From contig JAOSKK010000036.1 of NCBI GenBank assembly GCA_027493615.1, forward strand, positions 248,001-312,000: 64,000 bases of DNA, read 5' to 3'. Source of the stretch: Verrucomicrobiota bacterium (GTDB taxonomy: Bacteria > Verrucomicrobiota > Verrucomicrobiia > Limisphaerales > J093). Both the position numbers and the translations under genes were made by a program. Below the pieces are notes generated by a model. That model was not told where the DNA came from and did no database searches. It saw only the letters and a list, made by a program, of their open reading frames with translations. Shown in pieces: positions 1-11,190 of the stretch. Numbering within the stretch: position 1 is the stretch's first letter; every line of letters begins with the position of its first letter.

Positions 1-431
1 ACACCGGCTTGTTTCCTTCGCCGAAGGAAATCGACCTCGACTGCTCGTGCCCGGACTGGGCGGACATGTGCAAGCACGTCGCCGCCGTGCTCTATGGCGT
101 CGGCGCGCGCCTGGATGACCAGCCGGAACTGTTCTTCACCTTGCGCGGCGTGGACCTGCAGGAACTCCTCACCGCCGCCAGCGCCACGGCCACCGCACCC
201 GTGCCAGACGCCTCCGGCATCGGCCCGGCTCTCGCCGGCGCGGACCTGTCCGAGATTTTTGGCGTCGAACTTGAGTCTACCCCAGCGCCCGCCCCCGCGT
301 CCCTCCCAGCCCCCGCGCCACGGCCGGCGGGCCCCGCGAAACGGCCTCGCGGCAAGCGTGCTCAGGTCCGAAAGAAGGGATCGCGGGCCAAGCCGCCGCG
401 TTCGGCTCCGAATACGACCCGCCCCGACTGA
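1..431 (+). CDS. SWIM zinc-finger protein, C-terminal part
   Basis: The reading frame is open from the first base of the window, so only the C-terminal ~143 residues are present. Near the start it carries the SWIM zinc-binding pattern CxC(x6)CxH (CSCPDWADMCKH), followed by the LYGVGARLDDQPELFF stretch that is typical of the ~300-residue SWIM proteins often encoded beside SNF2-type helicases. SWIM domains bind zinc and are thought to mediate contacts with DNA or proteins. The last ~60 residues are a Pro/Ala-rich then Lys/Arg-rich tail, which could be a nucleic-acid-binding extension. The helicase neighbour usual for this family is not visible downstream. The family call is firm; the exact role is unknown. 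Confidence 0.85.
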   Translation, partial: TGLFPSPKEIDLDCSCPDWADMCKHVAAVLYGVGARLDDQPELFFTLRGVDLQELLTAASATATAPVPDASGIGPALAGADLSEIFGVELESTPAPAPASLPAPAPRPAGPAKRPRGKRAQVRKKGSRAKPPRSAPNTTRPD

Positions 432-799
432 CCTGGCCAGACCTCTGCATCGGCCCGTACCCACCGAGCAGCGCCGTGCTCGACGGATCGAGCGTCCGGC
501 TCATCACCCTCGCCGAAGCCAGCCGTTGGAACGTCCTGATGCCCGAGCGTCAGGATCTTCCGGAACGCCCGCCCCGTCAGCTCGACTTCCGTTTCGATTC
601 GGCCGAAGTCGTTGGTCGTTGGTCGTTGGGTTGCAGGGCTGCCGCTGCAGACTACTTGCTACGCGGGCGTCCAGGAGGGCGCCGAGGCGAAGAGTCGCCG
701 CCTCCGCGGCCCGGGCGACCAATGGCCGCAGCACGTCGGTGGACAGGCGCGCCACGTACTGGAGCCCCAGTTCCTCCGGCGCCGCCAGACTGACCTTGC
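432..799. other. Gene-poor stretch
   Basis: I see no supportable gene here. Minus-strand frames contain scattered residues that could be the 3' end of the decayed transposase just downstream in this listing (813-1170), but no recognisable motif survives. Confidence 0.5.
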
Positions 800-812
800 T
801 GCTCATCCCCCA

Positions 813-1170
813 TCAAGCACGAACACCGCTTCCCGGATGCCAAAGCGGCTGATCCCGGCCGGAGCCTCGCCCTCGAACTACATGCCGGTCGGGTCGTAGA
901 GCACCAGGGAGACCCTGTGCGGGAAAGCTTCCCCGACGGTGCCCGGGTCCAGCCCGCCGGCCGCCGCCCGGCGCGCGAGGCGACCGCGGCCAAGAGCCGG
1001 TCCAGAGATCGAACTGGTCCCAGGCGTGGCGGAGCACCGCCAAGCCCCCGTAGCTGCGGGCACGGGGTAAGGAGAGTTGGTCGGGGTCGACGAAGCGGTG
1101 GCCCTGGAGGGACTGGGCAATGAACTGGCGGGTGGGCTCGGGCAGCCCGGTGATGCTACTTGCCACACAT
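813..1170 (-). pseudogene. Decayed IS1634-type transposase
   Basis: Minus-strand frames read RARSYGGLAVLRHAWDQFDL and, after a frame change, LVLYDPTGM-stop-FEGEAP. The second matches the LLYDVTSTYFEG signature around the first catalytic Asp of IS1634-family transposases, with the Tyr codon of YFEG now a TAG stop. The first resembles the RARxYGxVxVLxALWxxLGL stretch found upstream in the same family. No intact frame, terminal inverted repeat or target duplication is visible, so this is an old remnant. Family assignment rests on two short motifs in the expected order. Confidence 0.6.
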
Positions 1171-1481
1171 CCGGGCGAAATCGGCGCTTTGGTTGGCTTT
1201 TCCGCGATCCCCACGGGAAGTCCGGCTAAGGCTTCCGACGCCAGAGATTGGCCCGACGACCCGCCGCGTCCGAGGGGGTGCGTGCGTTCCCGTCCCCTCC
1301 AGCCCGGGTGTTTCGGCATCCGCACGAAACCGCGGTCCGCCGTAGGCACCGACGTGAGGAGGCGTCGTGAGGCGCGGCTCCACGAACCAAATTCTGCTTG
1401 CATTAAAGTAAACAATTCATACCGTTAAGATACCGAATCCGGGAGTTCCGGGTGCGGAGCAGTGCCCAACAACTCGACATT
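1171..1481. other. Intergenic, no gene seen
   Basis: No coding sequence is supportable. Around 1342-1385 there is a degenerate stretch (GTAGGCACCGACGTGAGGAG) resembling the repeat at 57016-57082. The AT-richer bases 1395-1430 may hold the promoter of the PEP-CTERM gene at 1482. Confidence 0.4.
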
Positions 1482-1988
1482 ATGCAAAAGCTCATCCCTG
1501 CCGTGGCGGGCGCAGCCTGCCTCTGCGCCGCGCTGATTGCCCCGCGCGTTTCGGCGCAGGTCCTCAGCACCGAGCCCATCGGCCCGATCCTGATCGTCCC
1601 CGGCCAGACCGTGGACCTCTGGTTCCCGAACGTGTACGACCCCGATCATCCCAAGCGGTTGGTCTGGGAAGGCTGGACCCAGACTACCGGCGATCCCGCC
1701 GCGGGCGGGGTCACGTTGAAGTTCGACTGGCTGGATCCCCTCACCGGCGGCGTCGTTTACAGTCCCGAGTTCGCCCTGCCGGTCAATCAGGGTACCGCCG
1801 TTGAGTTCCTGATTCCCTTCTGCCCACCCCAGGTGAGCCTCCACTTCGAGACAGGTAACCCGGCGGGCTTCCAGGTGCAGGGGGTCTTCATCCACGAGTG
1901 CATCATTCCCGAACCCCACGAGGTGGGAGTCGTCATGGCCTTGGGTTTGCTCGGCTTCGGCTGGCTGCGGCGCCGCCCCCAGGGCTGA
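1482..1988 (+). CDS. PEP-CTERM sorted exported protein
   Basis: A 168-residue protein with an N-terminal signal peptide (MQKLIPAVAGAACLCAALIA, cleavage probably after the SAQ region) and a C-terminal PEP-CTERM tripartite signal: IPEP, a hydrophobic stretch (VGVVMALGLLGFGW) and a basic end (LRRRPQG). PEP-CTERM proteins are exported and processed by exosortase, usually for attachment to or release from the cell surface with exopolysaccharide. The middle ~120 residues are not recognised. I chose the ATG at 1482 over the upstream in-frame ATG at 1452 because it places the signal peptide directly at the N-terminus. No exosortase gene is in the window. Confidence 0.8.
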   Translation: MQKLIPAVAGAACLCAALIAPRVSAQVLSTEPIGPILIVPGQTVDLWFPNVYDPDHPKRLVWEGWTQTTGDPAAGGVTLKFDWLDPLTGGVVYSPEFALPVNQGTAVEFLIPFCPPQVSLHFETGNPAGFQVQGVFIHECIIPEPHEVGVVMALGLLGFGWLRRRPQG

Positions 1989-2146
1989 TCGCAGCGGCCC
2001 CTTGATGGCGTCCTGCTGCAGGGGGTGCCGGGAAACGCTCGGGATTTGTTGCAGCGCGACCGGGGACGACCTTGTTCCCGGCCGCTTCGTTGAGGCCTCC
2101 GCCTTTTCGCGTTGAAGTCGGGCCAGCGCCACCTAACTTGCTGGCC

Positions 2147-2451
2147 GTGACGGCTGACACGTTCAAAGCGGAGATGGCCCAGGCCCTGAAGTCGTACGAC
2201 CGGCATGTCGTCTGTCTCGAGAAGCCTCCCGCCGAGGCCAGGCCGCGCTGCGATCCCTGATGGAGAAGGCGATTGTGGCCTTCGAAACCCGCGCCCCGGG
2301 CCTCCGCCACGGCATCGCCCTGGACCGGCACATCACGATCATCCTGAGCCAGTCCGACGGCGAACAGCCTCTCTGCGCCATTTACTTCAATCTGCACACG
2401 CCCTACCACAAGCGCATGACCGAGTCCGCCAGCCGCCCGGCACAATCGTGA
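2147..2451 (+). CDS. Small hypothetical protein, probably frameshifted
   Basis: Two adjacent frames look like halves of one ~100-residue protein. The first reads from a GTG at 2147 through FKAEMAQALKSYDRHVVCLEK; the second continues ASRRGQAALRSLMEKAIVAF and ends TPYHKRMTESASRPAQS. The switch falls near 2220-2230. I do not recognise the family: it is soluble, mixed helix/strand and has no signal peptide. It ends 10 bases before the phosphatase gene and may share its transcript. The joined protein is my inference. The 2260-2451 half alone is an alternative reading. Confidence 0.4.
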
Positions 2452-2461
2452 CGCGCCAGCC

Positions 2462-3260
2462 ATGAGATCCTTCCTCGCGGATTGCGCCCGTGCCGGGGGA
2501 GAGGTGCTGCGCCGGCACTTCGGTCGGACCCTGGAGGTGCGCACGAAGGAGAGTCTCGCCAGCGTGGTCACCGAAGCCGACCTCGAGGCCGAACGGTGCC
2601 TCTTCGACCGCATCCGCGCAGGCTTCCCGGCCGACGGACTGCTCGGGGAGGAATCCGGCCATCAACCTGGGCGGTCCGACCGGGTCTGGGTGGTGGATCC
2701 GCTGGATGGGACCTCGAATTTCGTCGCCGGCCTGCCCTGGTTCGGCGTGATGGTGGCCGTGCTTGAACGCGAACAGCCCGTCATGGCCGCGCTTTACCTG
2801 CCGGTGACAGACACCCTTTACACCGCCGAGGCCGGTGGCGGCGCGTTCCGCGATGGCCAACCGATCCACGTCACCGAGGCCACCGATCTCGCCACGCTGC
2901 TCGTTGCCTACAGTCTCGATGCGTCTGCCGACGCGGCCCGGACGCGACGCGACGTCGAGGGTCTGGTGCGGGTGGTGAACCGGGCGCGCAACATCCGGGC
3001 CACCAATTGCCTCCTGGACTTCTGCTACACCGCCGAGGGCAAGCTGGGCGGCGCCATCAACCAGGCGTGCAAGATCTGGGATGTGGCAGCCCCGTGGTTG
3101 CTGGTGCGGGAGGCCGGCGGGTTGGTGACGGACACCGCAGGGCAGGAACTCGATTTCCGGCTCGACGCGGGGGCTACGCAGCGACTGTACACCCTGCTGG
3201 CTGCGGCTCCTCCCCCTCCACGCGCAACTCCGGGAGTTGCTCGGAAGGGATTCTGGCTGA
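2462..3260 (+). CDS. Inositol monophosphatase family protein
   Basis: A Mg-dependent sugar/inositol phosphate phosphatase of about 265 residues after correction. The family's metal and substrate motifs are all present: GEES (62-65), DPLDGTSNF (79-87) and WDVAAPW (from 206). The substrate could be inositol-1-phosphate, histidinol-phosphate or 3'-phosphoadenosine phosphate; sequence alone does not decide. In the sequence as given the frame runs on to 3685 over antisense coding DNA. Removing one C from the C5 run at 3212-3216 instead gives a normal end (LHAQLRELLGRDSG, stop at 3258-3260). I therefore give the corrected end. The read-through tail of ~140 residues is low-complexity and very unlikely to be real. 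Confidence 0.85.
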
Positions 3261-3357
3261 AGGACGAGGCCTGTCTGCGTGGCAAGGGCACGCGGCAAGG
3301 TGCCGGAGCGGCAGCCCGACCACGATCATCCACCCGCCGACATCCAAGGGCGCCCGA

Positions 3358-4565
3358 TCAAGGCGCGGACGCCGGGGCGGTCCAAACCTCGACGGCCGTG
3401 CGGACATTGGGCGGCACGTTGACATCGACCGTGCCGCGCACCGGGTTCTCGCTCCGGTTATCGAGGGCCAGGGCGTACTCGGTCGCCGCCCCGGCCTCCG
3501 GAACCAGCCGCACACGAACGGGCACGACCGCACGAAAATCACGCGCCTGCACCTCGATCTCCTGGGTTGCCGGGCTGCCAAAGGGGGAGTTCGAGGAAGA
3601 CCGGCCCGGAATCAGCCGCGATGTCCTGCCCGGCAGCCCGCACCAAGTCCAGACGGGGGCAGCGGTGCAGGGTTCAGCGTCATGAAGGAACCGATGCTCA
3701 CGGCGGCCATCGGCTGGAGATTGAAGTCAAGTTGGGTGCGGTCTTCGGTGTCAATCCGGATACGGCCAAAGGAGGCGTCGGAACTACCGAGGCCGCTGGC
3801 GACCGACAGGACGCCCAGTAGTCCCGGCGGCACACGCTCACCGATCACTCTGGGCGCGACGAGCCGGATCGCTCCTCCGCTGCCCACGCCCCGTCCGGCC
3901 GAGCCGCTGTTGTAGCCGCCGGTGGCCAGAATGCGTCCGGGGCTCACCACGCGGATCGAAGTCGAGGAGGCGATGAGAATCGCCCCACCGCCGCCACCGC
4001 CCGAGAACGAGGGGCTGCCGCCGCCGCCCGAACCGCCGATCAACGGCAGAAGCAGGGCATTGCCGTATGGCTGCGCCAGTTCGGGAGGAGCATCCGCCCG
4101 GCGATTACCGAAAACCCCGTGGCGGAGCGCGAGGTCCACGTTCGTCGGCCCGCCTCCGGGGCCGGCACCGGCGCTGGGAGGCAGGTTCAATCGGCCCGGG
4201 TTTCCGCCCGCGAAGCCGCCCGGACCACCGGCGCCTCCCAGGAGAGTCGTGCCGTTGGCGCCGCTGACATCGATCGTTCCGCTGACCAGCACGTCCCCGG
4301 TGGCGAGCAGTCGGACCGGCGTGTTCCGCGCGTTGGGGATGAACTGCAGCGTCGCGCCGCTCCTAATCGTGATGGTCGTGCAGTGAAAGACCCCATCCGC
4401 CGGCATGGCGAGCGTCGTGTTGGCTGTGATTTCGAGCGGGCCGTAGGACCCGTCGCTGCCAGACACAAACGCCTGGCCTCGCGCGCCCACCGTCAGGCCA
4501 GCGACCAGCAGGAGCACGGCGTGGAGAGGCACCCGGTTCGTGAGCAGGGAATGCTTGGCGTTCAT
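3358..4565 (-). CDS. Exported Gly-rich beta-structure protein
   Basis: Signal peptide MNAKHSLLTNRVPLHAVLLL, then FVSGSDGSYGPLEI and a run of short hydrophobic strands (TTITIRSGATLQFIP, LLATGDVLVSGTIDVSGANG) followed by Gly-rich segments (GGAGGPGGFAGGNPG; SGGGGGGAILIAS). This pattern recurs in Verrucomicrobiota exported proteins of unknown function and suggests a beta-helix or fibrous surface protein. The frame breaks twice at G5 runs on the plus strand (3655-3659 and 3583-3587). Removing one base at each restores a continuous protein ending VDVNVPPNVRTAVEVWT, stop at 3358. The ATG overlaps the stop of the large upstream gene as ATGA, implying translational coupling. Confidence 0.75.
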
Positions 4566-7500
4566 GGTGCGTTGCGTTGCAATGAGAGTGGCGGCTGGCC
4601 CACGGATGTTCCGTAGTGGATGTCCGCGGCCGATTCCCAAGCCAGCCGGCCCAGACCCACAGGCTGCGGAACGGCGTACTGACCGGCTCCGGCGTCCCAG
4701 GCTGGTCTCGCGAGACCGACGGGCGCCGGAGCAATGGAAAAGATCCAGGGCAAGCTGCGCGGATCGGTCGGGCGGCTGCCGAGCGTGATCTCGGCTTCGT
4801 CATTCCAACCGTCGCCATCGGTGTCCGGCAGCGTTGGGTCGGTGCCGAGGAACATCTCGTGAAGCAGGGTCAGCGCGTCGCCATCGGCGTCCAGTTCTGC
4901 ATCGCTGCGCCCGGTCTGGAACGTGTCGGCTTGGGTGGGATCCGTGCCCGCAAATAGTTCAAAGAGCGTCGTCAGCCCATCGCCGTCGCTGTCTTCGTCT
5001 CCATCCGGAATGCCGTTGCCGTTGGTGTCGGCCTTCAAGGGATCGCTGCCCGAAACCGCGATCTCCCAGGCATCCGGCAAGCCATCACGGTCGGTGTCCG
5101 TCATGTCAGCCGGCCCCGCCACGCGGAACACGGGCGCGGACAAGCCCGTGAGCGCATGACCGGCCGGATCGGTGAGCGCGGCACTGATTTCGAGGCGGTA
5201 AAGACCCGGCGGGAGGGGTTCAGCCAGCGAGACCACCAAGGCATCGCCGGCCGGTCGCAGCGTCTGCGTGGCCGCCGACGGCAGGGTGTCATCGCCGGTG
5301 TCGAACACACCGTCGGGTCCGGCCGCCCGGGCCACGACGCTGGTGCTGGTCACGGTGGTGGGATCGAGCCGCTCGCTGAACAGCGCCACGATCTCGTGCA
5401 ACGCGCCGACCGGTTGACCCGAGGTCGGCGAGGTCCCCAACAGTCGCGGCGGGGACGTGCCCGGCAGCACGGTGACCGGGAGCGGCGACGAGAGTGTGGC
5501 GTTGCCAGCGACGTCCACCGCCCGCGCCGTCACGACGAAGGACTCACCTGCTGTCGCCGGCGCGCGCAAGCGATGGCGGAAGGGAAAGCTGGTGTCGGTA
5601 TAGACGCGGGTGTCATTGACGATGAACTCCACTTCACGCACGGCGATGTTGTCCGCCGCCTCCGCGACAAGTTCGACCCAACGATCGGGTTCGGTCGTCG
5701 TGCCGCCCGAATCGAGCCGGACCGTCACGGCCGGAGCGATGCCCGTTCGGTCGGGGCCATTGAGATTCAGCACCTGCAAGCCGGCCTGGTGGTCTGCCGC
5801 GTGGATGAATCCCTGCCGGCTGAGGACTGCCCGGGTGACGCCGGGGGTCGGTAGGGTCGTCAGAAAGCCATCCGACCCGGCGGGCGCACCCAGATCGTAG
5901 AGACTCACGTTGTCATCCACGGGTCGGGTCCCGAAGTTCACGCCCATCGCGGCAACGCCACGCAAGCCGTCCGGGCTGATGATTTGCTTCCAATGGAGTT
6001 GGCTGGTTTCGACCCGGCGCAGCAGCTCCGGCGCGGGGCCCGTGGCATCGAACACGTTGAAGCCCGTGCGGTGCGTGGCGAAGACGCGGCTGCCGTCACC
6101 GAACAACCGGCTGCGACCGCCGAAAGGACTCGTGTTGTTGCCAACACTGGGAGCATGACCCATCCGTCTCAGCGACGCGCCGTCCCACTCGAACAGGTGC
6201 ACGGTCGCCGCCGCCAACGCCGCCACCTTGCCGCCCAACACAACGACGTCCTCCACTTTCTGAGCGCTGACGGGGAGGCGGTCTACGATAACGCCAGCCT
6301 CGAGATTCACGGCCTGCAGTTGACCACTGTCCAGTCCTACAAACGCCACCGGACTTGCCACCGCGACACCCCAGACCGGCGCACCGGCACTGAGGCGGGC
6401 GCGCGGCGTCGCGAGTTCGGCAACCGGCTGGCTCAAGTCCAGCACCGTCAGGACGCCACGACTGTCGCCTCCGACCGCCCAGTCTCCGTCGACCGCGACC
6501 GCGCGAGCGAGGCCGGGCGTGGGAATGACGGCGACACGGGTGAGATTCAAACCGTCCACTGCGACCACGACCAAGCCACCGCCCGAATCCGCCACCACGG
6601 TGAAACGCTCGTGCGCGGCCAGGTCGGCGGCTTCGCCGTCCGTGTCCACCGCCGCGACCAACCCCGTGCTCAACGGCCCGGGCAGGCCGGATTCCAAGGC
6701 GGCGAGCAGGTCTTCGCGGTCGTTTCCGCCCTCACCGTCGGTATCCGGGTTCGACGGGTCAAGGAACCCGATGACCCACTCGCCCAGATTCGGCAGGCCA
6801 TCGCCGTCGGTGTCCGCGTGATCGTCCAACCCGGTCAGATCCACCTTCGGCATCTGCGTGACCGAACCCGAGGGGCCGGTGCGAAAATGAACCTTGCCGT
6901 AGAGGTTGCGGGTGGGATCGAAGAACTCCGCCAGATAGAGGGCCTTGGGCGCCAGGGCGGCGAAGGGCAGCCGGCCGTCGCCAAGCATCCGTCCGTGCTG
7001 CGGCGTGCGCACCAAGGGCGTCCCGAGCAGGTCCACGTCGGTGTAGAGGAGTTCGAGACGGAAGAAGAGGCGGTCCAGGTGTTCAAGCGGTGCGCTGGTG
7101 CCGCGCCGCTCGAGTTCCTCCATGAACGCGGCATGGGCATCGGGAAGTGAGAATGTGGTCGCCCCCAGTGCCTCCAGCGCGGCAAAGAGATCCAGCAAAC
7201 GTCGGATGGCGGCACGCATCTGGTCGCGGTCCTGGAAATCGGTCCGACCCGCGGCGGCATGGGTGATCAGGCCCTGCTGGTAGAGGGCAAAAGTCCGGTT
7301 GTGATAGTCGGCCATCTGGTCGAAAGCCGCCGCGGGGAACCCAGCCGGGCGCGGAGCCGCCTTCCAGGCCGCCAGTTCATCAGGGGAAATGGGCACGCCC
7401 CCACTTGAGTTCGGGGCGGCAAAGGCGACGAATTGTCGCAGGAGCCCGGTCACCTGCCGTTGTTGCTCGAGCAAGCCGCCGGCCTCGACGTTGACCGCCT

Positions 7501-9693
7501 CGACCCACACGCCCGAACCGGTCAACAACTGCAGGATCCCGGCATAGGCCTCCACGATCCTCAGATGGAGCTCGTAAACCCGCCAGACGACTTCTGAGTC
7601 CCCCTCGACCGGACCCTGTCGGCCGGGCCGACCGGCCAGGGCCGGGGACGCGGGAAAACAGGCGCGGGCGATGCTGATCGCTCCCACCCCGCAACCGACG
7701 GCCTGGCCGACAATCGGCACGGACTCCAGCAAACATCCCGCGATGCCGAAGGATGTTCCCAGCAGGCTCATCCCGCAGCCGAAGTAGTCGTCGGTGAACT
7801 CCAAACGCGAGAAGTCAATGCAGTCGCCGGCGGATTGTAACAGGCCGCCCCCGACGTTCAGGGCAAGGCATTGCGCTGTGGAAACCACGGGAACGAAGGA
7901 GACGATGCAGCCTACGGTTCCGCTGAACACCGCCGCGTCACAACCGCGGCTTTGACGGAAGCCGAAGGGCCCGGGGGGCGTTCCCGGAGCAAACCCATGC
8001 CAGCCAGGCTGGCGGACGCCCACCCCGGATCCGACACCGCGAACCGGCCATCCGGACTGACAGTCATCGTCCCCTGGATTTCCCAGCGGCCAGTGTCGTG
8101 GTCGAAACTCCACAGGAGCCCCTGGCCCCCTGGTGGAAGCAGTTCGCCGGTGACGGGATCCGGCAGATTGGGGAACCGCACGGGCACCGGCAGGTCGAAA
8201 TTCAGCGCGCCGTCGGTCTGGATGGTGATGACCAACGGGAGCTGCAGCCCGGCGGGCAACGGCTCCGGCAGCCGGTCCGGCGGCACGGGTGCGATGCCCA
8301 CGCGCCCGCCGCGGGTGCCGTCATCCGCAAAGAGCGCGTTGGCCGGGACAGTGATGGTGACCCCGGCCAGTTCCGGCTGTCGGGCAATGACCTCGGGCGG
8401 GAACGTGATCTCCGTCGCCGTCGAGGCGCTGACCGGCTGCAAGGTGCCGGCGGCGATTCGGGGCAGGTAGATGACGCCCGTGCCTCCGGCCAGATTGTTC
8501 GTGCGGCCCGGCGATGCCTCCCACGCCTTCCCGAGAAACGGATAATAGGTGCCTCCCCGGCCAATGGCTGCCCGCCGCGTTCCGCCCATCCACGTGCACG
8601 AAGAACCGCCCCGTCGGCGCGGGTTCGAGGCGGAAGAAGCCGCTGACATCCGTCGTCGCCCGCAGCGTCTGTTCCGCCCCATCCACGGTGATGATGACGC
8701 CCGCCAAGGGGCGATTGGTGAAGCCGCCCGCTCCGTCCGGTTGGGGTTCACTGTCGAACACCTGCCCGACCACCGCGCAGCCCAATACCGGCGTGGCGCC
8801 GAAGGTCGTGTAGCCAAATCCGAACCGTCCCCCGGCTGACCGTCCCCATCCGCGTCCACCTCGCGCCCCAACGCATCACGAATGCCCGCCGCGTCGAACA
8901 CCGCCTTGATCCGCGCCCCCGGCGGCAACGGCTCGAGCGGAAACAACCAAGCCCGCGACCGGTCCAACGACAACGCCGTCCGCGCCAGGATGCGGCGCCC
9001 GCCAAACTCGAGAAAGAACTGTTCGTGGCTCAGTTGGGTCTCGGCCGCGACCGGCTGCTCGAAAAGCACCGTGAGCTCGCGCTGGACGCTCACTCCCGTC
9101 TCGTCGTCGGCCGGAGCCGTGGTCACTCGAATCAGCGGCCGGCTGGTGGGATCCGTGGGATCGGTCCCGCGACGGTATTCCTCGCCATTGTCAAACCCGT
9201 CGCCATCGAAATCCCCCGCCGCATCGGTGGGGTTCAGGGGGTCAAAGGCCAAGGGGTAGGTCAACTCAAAGACGTCATCAAATCCGTCGCCGTCCAGGTC
9301 GCGCGGGGCATCCACGGGCACCGCCTCCACGCGGTAGAACCTGCCTGCGCTGGAACTCGCGTCGGCCTCCACGCGCACGGGGCGGCCCTGCGGCCAGGCC
9401 ACCTGAACCGGCGTCGTGATGCGGTCGGGCGTGTCGCCCTGCCGGACCACGAGATAGGTTCCGGCGAGCTCGCCCCCGACCGTGAACTCGAAGGTGCGGT
9501 CGGCCAAGACCCGGGGTTCACGCAGCTCGAAGCCGGTTGCCCCGGCAGCCAGCCCGCACGACGCGGCCAGGAGAATCGGCATCCAGCGGAGGCCGCCGGC
9601 GCGTACCCTGCGGTCCGGCTGGCCGGGGCTGCGTCCTGCGGCCCCAACGGCGAGGGGCTCAGCGCCGCGCGTCTCCATGATACGAAGACGCAC
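4562..9693 (-). CDS. Giant exported protein with DxDxDG repeats
   Basis: Four consecutive frame segments join into one protein of about 1,700 residues. In order: signal peptide (WMPILLAASCGLAAGATG); a thrombospondin-3-like calcium-binding block (DLDGDGFDDVFEL, DFDGDGFDNGEEY); an Ig/SbsA-like domain; a carboxypeptidase-regulatory-like domain (VDGAEQTLRATTDVSGFFRL); a long beta-rich middle with a WD/PQQ-like propeller region; another Ig-like block; and C-terminal repeats (DTDRDGLPDAWE, DSDGDGLTTLFE, DTDGDGWNDEAE). Breaks occur at runs 8829-8833 (one C missing), 8555-8558 (one C extra) and 8033-8036 (one C missing). It is probably a cell-surface scaffold or adhesin co-expressed with the Gly-rich protein that follows. 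Start uncertain (9693 or the ATG at 9678). Confidence 0.75.
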
Positions 9694-9774
9694 TCATGTT
9701 AACCATAGGATCGTGTTTTCAATGCGTGGGGAAACTACCCGGTGAACGGAGGGGTTCAAGCTGAATCGACGCAC

Positions 9775-9993
9775 AAGACGCCGGTCCACGAAACCTTCGG
9801 TCACCAACACCGGAGGGCCCCACCGCGCCTGCCAGTCGGCCGACAAGCGCTGCAGACACAGAGCATGCACGCGCGAAGCCACGTTGGGATAACGCACCCG
9901 GTCGGGCAGCACGAGCAAGCGGCTGTTGTTGACCACAAACCCAAGGCGCCGGCTGCTCGGTTGTCTCTCAGCCCGTCCCCGGCGCCAGCTTGC
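9775..9993 (-). pseudogene. DUF4338 (DruA-like) fragment
   Basis: About 70 residues, RRLGFVVNNSRLLVLPDR, VRYPNVASRVHALCLQRL and SADWQARWGPPVLVTEGFVD, match the conserved core of DUF4338 proteins. This domain occurs in the Druantia defence protein DruA and in many mobile-element-linked proteins. The sequence upstream is frame-broken, and the expected FRGTCYRAANW continuation after the FVD motif is absent. The fragment is therefore truncated at both ends and not functional. Its neighbours are other fragments, which fits a recombination-prone accessory spot. Confidence 0.65.
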
Positions 9994-10143
9994 CCGCCAA
10001 CTCCAGATGAATCAGCCGTGTCGAGGGTGCCCAGGCCCCCGCTGGGGGCATCGGAGAAGGTGCCATCCGATGCGTCTCCTGCGGCGATGGCGCCACGGTC
10101 TCCGGCTTCACCTTGACCGGAGGGTCTACTCAGCATTGGGGCG

Positions 10144-10527
10144 GTGAGAGATCCCGGTCATCCGGGGGGAGCACTCTGCGCGGAATCTGGCAGCCTGACG
10201 AACTGCGTGTTGCGTGGCAATTCAGCCACGGACGGGGGTGGCGTAGTCGGCGGCGTGATGGGGGACAGTACAAGCTGGCCCATCAGTCTCAAGAACTGTC
10301 ACGTCGACCATAACCGGGCAATCGCGCCTGGCACCGCCAACTACCGCAGTGCCAAGACCTACTTCCAGCACTCGCGCACCACCCCGCTGCCTCACGGCCC
10401 TGGCGACATCGACGCCGACCCGCGCTTCATGGCGACGGTGCCGGTCCCCGTGACCGGCCAGAAGTTAATCGATCCGGCGGCGGCTTCCGAATCCCGCTTG
10501 TTCTACCGTGCGGCGTCGGTGCCGTGA
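10144..10527 (+). pseudogene. Beta-helix (Pmp-like) protein fragment
   Basis: A 127-residue frame with one or two parallel beta-helix rungs (GSLTNCVLRGNSATDGGGV and LKNCHVDHNRAI) and the segment GDIDADPRFMATVP, which normally sits near the end of the long right-handed beta-helix/choice-of-anchor surface proteins common in this phylum. There is no signal peptide, and the family normally runs to several hundred residues, so this is a 3' remnant. The C-terminus (VTGQKLIDPAAASESRLFYR) looks like the tail of another exported verrucomicrobial protein. Confidence 0.6.
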
Positions 10528-10559
10528 GGACGAGGAGCGAACCGCAATGGGTCCCGTGA

Positions 10560-11190
10560 TGGTCCGAACCGCGCCCCGCAGAGCGCGGGCGGAAGTCGGT
10601 GACCTTTGAAGAACGGGTTTCACCTCCGGTCGGGTCTGAACCAGGCTTAACCCGTGGATCGAGTTGTTCACAAAGCCCGCGACTTCCAGGCTGCGGCCGA
10701 TTGGGACATTCAGCAGCAGATCGGTGGCCGTGGCGTAATCTCCGGCCAGCGCGTAGGCCCGACCCAGCATGCCCAATAGTTGCGGCCCGGTCCCGGTCCA
10801 GCCGCCCGCCTCAGGTGGTCGATTGCCTCCGGGCCATTCCCTGCCTGCAGGTGCACCCACCCGAGCATGAGGGCGGAGGAGGCGCTCTCCGGGTAGAGTG
10901 TCCGCGAACGTTCGGCGACGGCGAGGGCCGCATCGTTCAGGGCCTCGACCCAGTCATAATCATAATACAACCGCCGGTACACGATTCGTGTGTGCGCCAG
11001 GAACACCGTGGCGTCCTGAGCCAGCAACTGCCGGACGCGATGTTCCCGGACCGACCGGCCGCGCCGCAACCACTCGAGATCGCCGCGCAGGGCGTCGGCG
11101 CTGGCGTAGCGTTCGTGCGGATCCCGGGCGCGCCTTCAAGATCACGGCGTTCAACTCGACGGTTTGGTCGCCCGCGGGCAGCGAACGCAG
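10560..11190 (-). pseudogene. Ser/Thr kinase-TPR protein, C-terminal remnant
   Basis: Frames joined in order read VELNAVILKARPG, GDLEWLRRGRSVREH, then TPR-like helices (ALMLGWVHLQAGNGPEAIDHLRRA; LLGMLGRAYALAGDYATATDLLL) and GFVNNSIHGLSLVQTRPEV. The first part is the end of a Hanks-type kinase domain (the helix after the APE motif, with the usual 'ADALRGDLEWL'). The ATP-binding and catalytic lobes are missing: homology stops at about 11190, directly beside the downstream end of the endonuclease-like gene. At least two frame changes occur. I treat it as a 5'-truncated, dead gene. Confidence 0.6.

Noticed and set aside
3261..3685. A 140-residue C-terminal extension of the phosphatase
   Set aside because: Results from one extra C at 3212-3216; the extension is antisense to the next gene and low-complexity.
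9775..9993. A Druantia anti-phage system
   Set aside because: Only a DUF4338 core fragment is present, without druB-E or the large helicase, and it is broken at both ends.
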